DNA of 38,026 nucleotides from Acidobacteriota bacterium (GTDB taxonomy: Bacteria > Acidobacteriota > Aminicenantia > Aminicenantales > UBA4085), in assembly GCA_028749235.1 (NCBI GenBank), contig JAQULS010000012.1, forward strand, positions 1-38,026, given 5' to 3'. The position numbers and the translations under genes are program-made. The notes below the pieces were generated by a model. The model ran no database searches. It was not told where the DNA came from and saw only the letters and a list, made by a program, of their open reading frames with translations. Shown here one piece after another: positions 15,201 to 23,088 of this stretch; position 1 is the stretch's first letter, and every line of letters starts with the position of its first letter.

Positions 15201-16297
15201 ATGCCGCTAAGAAACATCCATGAAAAACCGTTCGATGAAGGGACGTTGACTAAACTGGATCTCTATCGTCTCTACCTACGGGAATGGCTGCCGACCTTTA
15301 TTAACAGTCCGAGTATAAGAATCCTTCAAATTTTTGATTTATTCGCCGGTCCGGGATGTGACCTCGCTGGGCAACCTGGCAGCCCGCTTATTGCATTAGA
15401 GGAAGCAGGATCCGCATTGGCGAAGAATAAACGATTCGGTGGTCCTCAAATCGATTTGTTTTTTAATGAACTTAATCCGGGGAAAGCAACGGCATTATGC
15501 GAGCTTATCTCGCAACAACCAGATGTGCCGCCCAATATTCGAATGGAAGTAACACGCCTGCCCTTTGAAGAAGCCTTCCTGTCGGTTGTTCCGAAAATGA
15601 CCGGCCAAGTCGCTAATTTAGTCTTTCTAGATCAAAATGGAATAAAATTCGTCTCACATGATGTTTTTATCCGATTGGCTGGACTTCCGAGAACCGATCT
15701 CCTTTTCTATGTTTCTTCGGCAACGTAAACCGCTTTAAAGAATTGTCCAAGATTCGGGCCTGTATTCCCCCCATTGATGAATCGGACATTCGACGGATGA
15801 CCGGGTACAACGTCCATCGCATCGTTGCGGGGGCTTATCGGCGATGGCTGCCGACTGGAGCGAAATATTTTATGGCGCCGTATTCGATCCGAAAGGGCCC
15901 CAATGTCTATGGCCTTGTCTTCGGTTCCGGCCATCCACGAGGAATCGATAAATTTCTTAGGGTGGCTTGGGCAAAAGGCGGGGATGCGAATTTTTTTATC
16001 GATAGAGATCGTATTGATTCCCAAACTTTGATGCTTCCCGAAATGGAGACGCCGAACAAGCTGAGAGAATACGAAGCGGCGTTGCGAAGCGATGTCTTGA
16101 ACGGCAAACTCGGAACCAATAAAGAAATATATATCTTTGGGCTAGAACATGGCGTTCTTGCCTCTCATTCTCGGGCGGTTATCGATCGGATGCTGGCTCA
16201 AGGGGATTTACCAAAGCAGACGATTCATATATCGTATGATGCATGGGCGAAGCAGGCCTGCGGGGAACAAATCCTCCTTAAGGAGGACGCGCCATGA
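15201..16297 (+). pseudogene. tcmP: Three-Cys-motif partner protein TcmP, frameshifted
   Basis: Two frames together spell one TcmP-like protein of about 365 residues. Part 1 (15201-15728) has FDEGTLTKLDLYRLYLREWLP, a methyltransferase-like motif I (IFDLFAGPGCD), GQPGSPLIALE and LLFYVSS before a stop. Part 2 resumes one frame over with VNRFKELSK, then NVHRIVAG, YFMAPYSIRKGPNVYGLVFGSGHPRGIDKFLRV and ANFFIDRD. One missing base near 15725 (ACGTAAAC in place of ACGGTAAAC) explains the break. TcmP genes are found beside radical-SAM-like three-Cys proteins, as here. The function is unproven; a nucleotide or DNA modification role has been guessed from the fold. Both halves are otherwise intact, so the frameshift may be recent, programmed or a sequencing error. 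The gene is coupled to the next by ATGA. Confidence 0.75.
16273..16286 (+). promoter_or_regulatory. Ribosome binding site inside a 14-base palindrome
   Basis: CCTCCTTAAGGAGG is a perfect palindrome whose right half is a near-ideal ribosome binding site seven bases before the ATG of the radical-SAM gene. It lies within the end of tcmP, so ribosomes finishing tcmP would keep it open. Confidence 0.5.
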
Positions 16298-17025
16298 ACG
16301 TGATCTATGAACCGAAGGGCCGAGCCCGCGAGTATTCCGAGCTTGCCTGTAATCTATATCGCGGGTGCACTCATGGGTGTCGATATTGCTATGCTCCTTC
16401 ATGCATGAGAACGTCCGCGGATAAATGGCATGCCAAGGCGGAGCCACGCGAAAAAGTCCTCGAGATGCTGGAAAAAGACGCGTCTCGTTTACGCGGCGAT
16501 TCAAGACGGGTCTTGTTTTGTTTTCTTAGCGATCCCTATCAGCCGATCGAACGTCAAGAACGATTGACCCGGCGCGCATTGGAAATCGTCGCGAGAAATG
16601 AATTGCGGAGCCAAATATTGACCAAGGGTTCCGCGGATCTCATCCTGGAAGATCTTGATTTAATGAAGCAGAGCGGCACGGAACTGGGCGTAACGCTTTG
16701 TTTTTCAGATGATGAAACCAGAAAAGCTTGGGAGCCCAACGCTTCCACGGTCATGGATCGGCTTAGTGTTCTAAGAATCGCCCATCAAGCGGGCATCCAT
16801 ACATGGGTGAGTCTTGAACCGGTAATCGACCCCATTCAAGCGTTGGAGGTCATCAGAACGGCCCATGGCTTTGTTGATTTTTGGAAAGTCGGAAAATTGA
16901 ACCATATGAAAGATATCGAATCTCAAATTGATTGGCGGAAATTCCTTATCGAAGCCAAACGGCTTTTGGATAGTGTGGGCGCGGATTATTACGTTAAAGA
17001 CGATCTTAGGAGATATGGATTATAA
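16294..17025 (+). CDS. Radical SAM (SPL-like) three-Cys-motif protein
   Basis: This 243-residue protein starts MNVIYEPKGRAREYSELACN and has CTHGCRYC (C25, C29, C32), the CX3CX2C motif that holds a 4Fe-4S cluster and activates AdoMet. CYAPSC adds a further Cys37. Later signatures are FLSDPYQPIE, RSQILTKGS, LGVTLCFSD and HTWVSLEPVIDP, typical of the spore-photoproduct-lyase-like COG1533 group. This small group also covers phage Gp37/Gp68-like proteins next to TcmP. The substrate is unknown; DNA or nucleotide repair or modification is possible. The start overlaps the tcmP stop (ATGA) and has a strong ribosome binding site. The codon use is AT-richer than the core genes, which fits transfer. Confidence 0.82.
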   Translation: MNVIYEPKGRAREYSELACNLYRGCTHGCRYCYAPSCMRTSADKWHAKAEPREKVLEMLEKDASRLRGDSRRVLFCFLSDPYQPIERQERLTRRALEIVARNELRSQILTKGSADLILEDLDLMKQSGTELGVTLCFSDDETRKAWEPNASTVMDRLSVLRIAHQAGIHTWVSLEPVIDPIQALEVIRTAHGFVDFWKVGKLNHMKDIESQIDWRKFLIEAKRLLDSVGADYYVKDDLRRYGL

Positions 17026-17082
17026 AGTATGCATTCGATGACATGCACGAATATTTTATATATGAGGGTGGGTTGAAATAGA

Positions 17083-20000
17083 ATGCCCGAGAATCTTATC
17101 GAACGCTATCTCACGGATTTGGGCGAAATCCGCGCCACGCACGCACATGTCGCCGAAACGTCGTTCTACCCGGCCTTGGAAAGGCTCCTGTCCGATATCG
17201 GCAAGACGCTCTCGCCCAAAGTCCGCTGCGTCATCCATCCGGCCAATCGGGGGGCCGGGCTTCCCGACGGCGGCTTGTTCTCGGCCGAGCAGTTCCGCCG
17301 CAGGACCCGCGAGGCGGATTCCGGGGACGATGTCTTCCCCGGTCAGTTGCCCGCCCGCGGCGCAATCGAGGCCAAGCCTCCGTCCGTGGACATCCGGCAA
17401 TTGGCGTCCAGCGAGCAGGTCGGCCGCTATTGGGAGCGATACGGCACGGTGCTTGTCACGAATTTCCGGGCCTTTGCCATGGTCGGAAAAGATGCGACGG
17501 GCCGGCCGCATATCCTCGAATCGTTTTCGCTGGCGGATTCCGAGGCCGAATTCTGGCGCCTGACCGCGCATCCCCGCCAAGCCTCCGCCGCTCTGGGCGA
17601 TCGCTTGGTGGAATACTTGAAGAGGGTCATGCTCCATAACGCCCCCCTGGCCGCGCCCCAGGACGTGGCCGAGATTCTCGCCTCCTACGCCCATGACGCC
17701 CGCCTTCGGATGGAACAGGCCGAATTCCCGGCCGTAGCGGGACTTCGTCAAGCCCTCGAGGAAGCCCTGGGCCTGCTTTTCGAGGGCGAGAAAGGTGAGC
17801 ACTTTTTTCGCTCAACGCTCGTCCAGACGCTGTTCTACGGTCTTTTCTCGGCCTGGGTCTTCTGGGCCCGCCGCCGCGAGGCCAAGGCTTCCCCTAAGAA
17901 ATCATTCCGCGTCGACCTCGAGTCGGCTTCTTCTCCCTATGCCTTGTCCGGGGAATTCGAGTGGCGTTCGGCGCACTGGCTTTTACGGGTGCCCATGCTG
18001 CGGGCGCTCTTTGTACAAATCGCCGATCCGGCCCGCCTCGGTGCTCTGGGATTGACCGAGGTCCTGGATTGGGCCGCTTCCGCTCTCAACCGCGTGGATC
18101 GGAAAGCGTTTTTCGAATCCTTCGACGAAGGACACGCCGTCCAATACTTCTACGAGCCGTTCCTGCAGGCCTTCGACTCCGAGCTGCGGAAGGACCTCGG
18201 CGTCTGGTATACGCCCGAGGAAATCGTTCGTTACCAGGTCGAGCGGGTCGATTCCGTCCTGCGGTCCGAGTTGGGCCTAGCCGATGGCTTGGCCGATCCA
18301 AATGTCGTCGTCCTTGACCCCTGTTGCGGCACTGGCGCTTATTTAAGGGCCGTCCTACGCCGCATTGCCGTGACTCTGCGCGATAAGGGAGGCGACGCGC
18401 TTGTCGCTCACGATCTCAAGAAGGCCGCCATGGAGCGGGTCTTCGGCTTCGAGATCCTGCCCGCCCCGTTCGTCATTTCCCATCTGCAACTGGGCTTGGA
18501 GCTCGAATCTCTGGGAGCGCCGCTGACCGATCGCGGCGATCCTCCGGAGCGCGTCGGCGTTTATCTGACGAACGCTCTGACGGGCTGGGAGCCGCCGAAG
18601 GAAGCGCAGAAAAAGATCGCGTTTCCCGGTTTTGATGAGGAACGGGATGCGGCGGGGAGAGTTAAGCAAGAGAAACCGATCCTCGTCATTCTCGGCAATC
18701 CCCCATACAACGCTTTCGCCGGCGTCAGTCCGGAGGAAGAACAAGGATTGGTCGAACCATATAAGAAGGGCTTAGTTTCCGAGTGGGGCATCAAGAAATT
18801 TAATCTCGACGATTTATACGTTCGATTCTTCCGGCTCGCCGAGAAGCGTATTGCCGAACGCGGCGGGCGCGGCGTTGTGTCTTTCATATCCAATCATTCT
18901 TGGGTGAGCGATCCTTCTTTTGTAGTCCTACGACGGCATCTGCTCGATTCGTTCGATCGTTTCTGGATCGAGAATATGCACGGAAACCGAAAGATTTCGG
19001 AATATGCGCCGGATGGCCGCACTAGTGAAACCATATTTGCTACGACAGGCTTTTCGGTAGGTATCCAGCAGGGAGTCGCTATTTCGCTCTGGGTGAAACA
19101 CTCAAAACGGAAAGGCGAACCGATCGTCCGTTTTCGGGACGACTTAACACAGGCTAAAGCCGCTGATCGCCGAGAGCAGCTTCTTGCTAGCCTCGCGATA
19201 AAGAACTTTAACGCAAAATACGAAAAAGTGGAGCCCGATAAGTCGAATAAGTACGCGTTTCGGCCCGTAAAGGTATCCTCTCAGTACGCTGCATGGCCTA
19301 ACCTAGAGGACCTTAGCAATATACCGCCGACCCTCGGTATCCTTGATAATCGTCAGGAAGCCCTGATTTGTATCGGCAAAGAACGACTCCTAGAACGGAT
19401 TAATAAATATCTTGATCCAAATGTTAAATGGGAGGATCTTGAGGCCGTTATCCCAGAACTCCTTCGGGACTATGCACGATTCAATGCTCATGAAGCAAGG
19501 GCTAAACTGCTCCGTATGGAGCCTTTTAAAGTAGAAAACGTTCGTCGGGTTTTAGTTCGGCCGATGGATAGCCGATGGTGCTACTATACATCGGTAAGAC
19601 CGATCTGGACTGAGACCCGACCAGGGTATGTCGCACAATGTTGGCCGGGGAACGTTTCGCTTGTTTCACGACGAATGGGTCATGCGGATCCAGAAGGGAC
19701 ACCGTTTTTCTTTTCCTCCATTCTCGGCATGCAGCATTCGTTAAGTACGGATGCCTATTACTTACCTTTGCGTATAATGTACGGAAAGACCGCAAGCGAG
19801 CTGACTAATCCAGAAGAGACGGAGCGAGCATTATTTGGAGTGGAAAAGGGCGATGAAAGCCATTTGCCCAATCTCTCGCCTGCCGTACTTGACTATTTTG
19901 GAACGCTTGGAATTTCGAATTCGCGTAAAAATCGATCCCTTGCGGAGTTGTTTTGGTATCACGTTTTAGCCATTGGCTATTCTCCAGAATATCTATCTGA

Positions 20001-20592
20001 GAATTCCGACGGTATCCGCCAAGATTGGCCGCGGATTCCGTTGCCGAAAAAGAAAGAAACGCTACTGGTCTCCGCGGCACTTGGCCGACAAGTGGCGGCC
20101 CTATTGGACACTGAATACCCCGTTCCCGGCGTCACGAATGGTAAGATCCGCGAGGACCTGAAAACGATAGCCGTATTCGAGCGATTGGATGGCAAGTCCG
20201 CCAAGCCTGAGCGAGGCGATCTTGATCTGACGGCGGGCTGGGGCCATGGCGGTAAAGGCGGCGTCACTATGCCCGGGCGCGGTAAAACTATGGTCCGCGA
20301 GGATGGCGCGTTGGATGTCTACCTCAATGATGCCGGGTGCTGGCGCAATGTACCCGAAGCGGTCTGGGAATACACGATCGGCGGATACCAAGTCATCAAA
20401 AAGTGGCTGTCCTATCGCGAAAAACCCCTCCTCGGGCGCGGCCTTACGCCTGATGAAGTCCGCTACGTGACCGAAATGGCCCGCCGCATCGCGGCGCTCG
20501 TGTCAATGCGAAAAGATTTGGACGACAATTATCGATCCGTCATCAAATCCACGTATGCGTGGCCCAAAAAATATGCGACAAAAGGGCTCTGA
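17083..20592 (+). CDS. Single-chain restriction-modification enzyme (type ISP/IIG-like nuclease-methyltransferase)
   Basis: The 1169-residue protein has three recognisable parts. Residues of about 1-140 form a PD-(D/E)XK nuclease-like domain: GLPDGGLF (D62) and GAIEAKPP (E96, K98). A helical spacer follows. An N6-adenine methyltransferase core carries motif I DPCCGTG (412-418) and catalytic NPPY (539-542), preceded by LGVWYTPEEIVRYQV. The C-terminal half, with WSYTSVRPIW-like aromatic stretches, is the likely target-recognition part and ends with YQVIKKWLSYR. Cutting and methylation of one DNA sequence by one chain is inferred. I see no Walker or DEAD motifs, so the helicase motor of full type ISP enzymes (about 1570 residues) is missing. 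The region of about 18.9-20.1 kb is distinctly AT-richer than both ends, which suggests exchange of the specificity part. Confidence 0.85.
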   Translation: MPENLIERYLTDLGEIRATHAHVAETSFYPALERLLSDIGKTLSPKVRCVIHPANRGAGLPDGGLFSAEQFRRRTREADSGDDVFPGQLPARGAIEAKPPSVDIRQLASSEQVGRYWERYGTVLVTNFRAFAMVGKDATGRPHILESFSLADSEAEFWRLTAHPRQASAALGDRLVEYLKRVMLHNAPLAAPQDVAEILASYAHDARLRMEQAEFPAVAGLRQALEEALGLLFEGEKGEHFFRSTLVQTLFYGLFSAWVFWARRREAKASPKKSFRVDLESASSPYALSGEFEWRSAHWLLRVPMLRALFVQIADPARLGALGLTEVLDWAASALNRVDRKAFFESFDEGHAVQYFYEPFLQAFDSELRKDLGVWYTPEEIVRYQVERVDSVLRSELGLADGLADPNVVVLDPCCGTGAYLRAVLRRIAVTLRDKGGDALVAHDLKKAAMERVFGFEILPAPFVISHLQLGLELESLGAPLTDRGDPPERVGVYLTNALTGWEPPKEAQKKIAFPGFDEERDAAGRVKQEKPILVILGNPPYNAFAGVSPEEEQGLVEPYKKGLVSEWGIKKFNLDDLYVRFFRLAEKRIAERGGRGVVSFISNHSWVSDPSFVVLRRHLLDSFDRFWIENMHGNRKISEYAPDGRTSETIFATTGFSVGIQQGVAISLWVKHSKRKGEPIVRFRDDLTQAKAADRREQLLASLAIKNFNAKYEKVEPDKSNKYAFRPVKVSSQYAAWPNLEDLSNIPPTLGILDNRQEALICIGKERLLERINKYLDPNVKWEDLEAVIPELLRDYARFNAHEARAKLLRMEPFKVENVRRVLVRPMDSRWCYYTSVRPIWTETRPGYVAQCWPGNVSLVSRRMGHADPEGTPFFFSSILGMQHSLSTDAYYLPLRIMYGKTASELTNPEETERALFGVEKGDESHLPNLSPAVLDYFGTLGISNSRKNRSLAELFWYHVLAIGYSPEYLSENSDGIRQDWPRIPLPKKKETLLVSAALGRQVAALLDTEYPVPGVTNGKIREDLKTIAVFERLDGKSAKPERGDLDLTAGWGHGGKGGVTMPGRGKTMVREDGALDVYLNDAGCWRNVPEAVWEYTIGGYQVIKKWLSYREKPLLGRGLTPDEVRYVTEMARRIAALVSMRKDLDDNYRSVIKSTYAWPKKYATKGL

Positions 20593-20608
20593 TGATGGGG
20601 GAAATAAT

Positions 20609-20842
20609 ATGAATACGGAAATATCGGTCAAACTCCCGAAAAGACTCGTCAATCGGCTGGACGGCATCGCGAGAGAGATGGAGGCGCCTGCCTCCGATAT
20701 CGTCCGGAAAGCCTTGGAATCGTATCTCGATGAATTCTCGGATCTGAAAATCGCTTCAGATCGCTTATGCGACCAGACCGATCCGATCGTCTCCAGCCGT
20801 GAATTGCGGAAATCCTGTCGCGAATCGAAAGAACGAAATTAA
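20609..20842 (+). CDS. Ribbon-helix-helix antitoxin-like protein, orphan
   Basis: The 77 residues begin MNTEISVKLPKRLVNRLDGIA and continue with DIVRKALESYLDEF, a CopG/RelB-type ribbon-helix-helix DNA-binding domain. The tail (DRLCDQTDPIVSSRELRKS) resembles the toxin-binding part of RelB-like antitoxins. The ATG at 20609 follows a G-rich ribosome binding site; a longer frame from 20555 only overlaps the upstream gene. No ParE/RelE toxin follows, because the next gene is convergent and its stop codon shares the bases TTAA with this one. It could be an orphan antitoxin or a small regulator of the restriction locus. Confidence 0.8.
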   Translation: MNTEISVKLPKRLVNRLDGIAREMEAPASDIVRKALESYLDEFSDLKIASDRLCDQTDPIVSSRELRKSCRESKERN

Positions 20843-22938
20843 CGGGCGGCGGCCCAGATTTCGAAAATCCGTCGACTCCCAGGATCCGACATCACCGCGC
20901 GATTATCGAGGACTTTGGCCAATCCCTCGGCCAGCTTGACTGCCGTGGCGAAATAGAGGCGGTCCGCGGCGGCTTGGGATGCCTCGGGCAGACGGGCGAT
21001 CTCGCCCGCCTTGAGCAGCCGCAGGCGCTCCCGGCAGGAGGCCAGGAAATCCGCTACCAGCCGGGCGTGGGCCGCCTCGTAGCTTGCGCCCAAGCCGGAG
21101 ACCGAGCATTTGGCTTCGAACCTAAGGATCCTGGCAAAGAGCGCCTCCGCGGCATCGACTTTATCCGCGGGCGTCGCGGGCGAAAGCTCTTTAGCCAACG
21201 CCTTCATTTCGATCGTCGCGGCTGATCCTGCGGCCCGGCCGGCGCCAGTCGCCGGCGTTGTCCGGCTTCCCGCCGCCTTCCCGATCTTGGCTCCGCCCAG
21301 GGCGATTTGGACTCTCGCTTCGGCCGGGATTCCGTCGTAGAGAAGCGTGACCGTCTCGGCGTCGAACTTCTTCCAGATCCGTCCGTTGATTTTAACGCCG
21401 GTGACCGGGCCTTGCCCCGCCGTGGACAAGTACAGGCGCTTCTCCCCAAATCGGATCGGGAACTTCTGCTCGAGCGTCGTGATTCCGGCCGGGATGTGGG
21501 GGATGACCTCCAGCCTGTCGGCCTTATAGAGGTACTCGAACAGCCCGCGTATGAATCCCGCCGGTATGCCCCAGGCGTCGTAGACGGTATTGATCGGCTC
21601 CTTGGGCTGATAGACCTCGCTGCCGAAGTTCACCAGGTTGTTGTCCATGCGGAAGCGTTCGGCGAAGCCGAGGATGCGCTCCATCGAGCGGCGGGCGTCC
21701 GCCTGCCGGCCCAGTCGGTAGTAGGCCAAGATCATGCGCGTCTCGCAGGTTGACCAATGCCCGCCGTTGACCCAGCGTCCGAACGACCACAGGTCCTTGG
21801 GCTCGGTGTACATGTCATCGAGCGAAGGGTAGTTGGTGATGATCAGATCGTACGGCCGCAGGCCGGGAAGCGAAGCGATCTTGTCGTAGATCTTATTCGA
21901 CTGGGCCTTGTCCGTGACCCTGAAGCAGATCGCGTCGTGGTTGACGATGGCCTCGAAATAGCCGTGTTTGGCGGCGCCGTAAATTCCGTGGCGCGTGCCG
22001 TCGGGATCGATGGACTTGACGAAATAGCCCTCCTCGGTCGTAAGCAGCGGCAGACCGCGCCGCGATAGTTCGCGCCGCTCGGCGTAGAGCTTGGCCTTGT
22101 CCGCCCGGCCCGCCATTTTTTCCAGCTCGATCAGCCGGTCCAGAGCCGCGATCGTGGTGATCGAAAGCCCGGCCAGGTAGGCCTTGTCGTAAGTCCCATC
22201 CGGCTTCTTCCAGCCGGCGAAGCTCGGCGCCATGAGGTTCCCCGCGGCGCCGGCCAGATAAAGGTTGTTCTTCGGATCGCGCCGCGACTCGAGAAAATCC
22301 GCCGATCGCTCCAGCTTGGGCAGGTAGCGGGCAATGGCCGCGGCATCGCGTCCGATGAGCAGCGCTTCCGCCTGTAGGACGACGCCGGCGGCGGTGAACT
22401 CCATGCCCCAATCGTGCAGCGCGACTTGGCCGTCCCCCTGCTTGTAGAAGATCCAGCCGGGACGGGCGCAGTCGCAGAGGCAGCCGTCGGGTGCGACCCA
22501 CTTATAGGGCTCGCCGCCGACGTGCTTTCCGTCGCCCATCTGGTCGAACCAGAGGTCCTGCGAGTTTTGCATAAAGGTGACGAACGGCTCTTGCCAGAAG
22601 GGGAGCGCCCCGTATGTCGTCCCGTAACTGTTCTGGATCCACCAGGCGTCCCAGGTCGGCCCCTCGACCAGCCCGTTCCAGGACGGCATGTAGAGCATCG
22701 GCAGGCTCTGGTAGCGGGGGTCGGGCTCGAACATCGAGCGGGCCCGGTCGAGAAGGCGGAGGTAGACGGTATCGCCGCGGCCGGAGAAGAAGCGGCCGGA
22801 GAATTCGCCGGGCGAGTCCGCGGCCCGGGTTGCGGCCGGCGGCAGGAACAAGGCCGCGATGAGCGCGGCCGGGATGAGCCGGAAACGGCGGAGATTTCTC
22901 ATGCGGGGCCTCCGTTGGGACGATAAGGAAGAGCTCAT
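20839..22938 (-). CDS. Secreted (alpha/alpha)6-barrel glycosidase-like protein
   Basis: The protein has 699 residues. A signal peptide (RFRLIPAALIAALFLPP, cleavage near TRA-A) shows export. The core (about 60-560) is rich in helices and aromatic residues: MLYMPSWNGLVEGPTWDAWWIQ, ALHDWGMEFTAAGV, GRWVNGGHWSTCETRMIL and YDAWGIPAGFIRGLFEYL. It recalls (alpha/alpha)6-barrel hydrolases of the amylo-alpha-1,6-glucosidase or GH63/GH94 type, followed by a small beta-rich part. A helical C-terminal region (about 590-699) is separated by an Ala/Gly-rich linker. Candidate acids are D and E in WDAWW and CETR. I cannot assign a glycoside hydrolase family. The start ATG 22938 has AGGAGG (22944-22949) six bases upstream. 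It is divergent from the glycyl radical enzyme gene. Confidence 0.75.
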   Translation of the reverse strand: MSSSLSSQRRPRMRNLRRFRLIPAALIAALFLPPAATRAADSPGEFSGRFFSGRGDTVYLRLLDRARSMFEPDPRYQSLPMLYMPSWNGLVEGPTWDAWWIQNSYGTTYGALPFWQEPFVTFMQNSQDLWFDQMGDGKHVGGEPYKWVAPDGCLCDCARPGWIFYKQGDGQVALHDWGMEFTAAGVVLQAEALLIGRDAAAIARYLPKLERSADFLESRRDPKNNLYLAGAAGNLMAPSFAGWKKPDGTYDKAYLAGLSITTIAALDRLIELEKMAGRADKAKLYAERRELSRRGLPLLTTEEGYFVKSIDPDGTRHGIYGAAKHGYFEAIVNHDAICFRVTDKAQSNKIYDKIASLPGLRPYDLIITNYPSLDDMYTEPKDLWSFGRWVNGGHWSTCETRMILAYYRLGRQADARRSMERILGFAERFRMDNNLVNFGSEVYQPKEPINTVYDAWGIPAGFIRGLFEYLYKADRLEVIPHIPAGITTLEQKFPIRFGEKRLYLSTAGQGPVTGVKINGRIWKKFDAETVTLLYDGIPAEARVQIALGGAKIGKAAGSRTTPATGAGRAAGSAATIEMKALAKELSPATPADKVDAAEALFARILRFEAKCSVSGLGASYEAAHARLVADFLASCRERLRLLKAGEIARLPEASQAAADRLYFATAVKLAEGLAKVLDNRAVMSDPGSRRIFEIWAAAR

Positions 22939-23030
22939 ATCGTCCTCCTGTTCGTCAGGACAGTAAAACAGTATACACATTTCCCCGTTCGGAGGGACCC
23001 GACTGAGAATGGGCCGGGGGTGCCGCCCGA

Positions 23031-23059
23031 TTGACTTGCGGGAATGAGTCGGGTACCGT
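23031..23059 (+). promoter_or_regulatory. Possible promoter of the glycyl radical enzyme operon
   Basis: TTGACT (23031-23036) is followed after 17 bases by a weak TACCGT (23054-23059), 29 bases before the ATG at 23089. The -10 matches only half of the consensus. Confidence 0.3.
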
Positions 23060-23088
23060 GGAAGCCACTCAAAGCAGGAGGCGCCGCC

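Noticed and set aside
15743-16297. Second half of tcmP as a separate gene
   Set aside because: It lacks a proper start, and its first codons continue the TcmP sequence of the previous frame after a one-base shift.
17083-20592. Full type ISP restriction enzyme with helicase motor
   Set aside because: The protein is about 400 residues shorter than LlaBIII-type enzymes, and no Walker A or DExx motif is visible.
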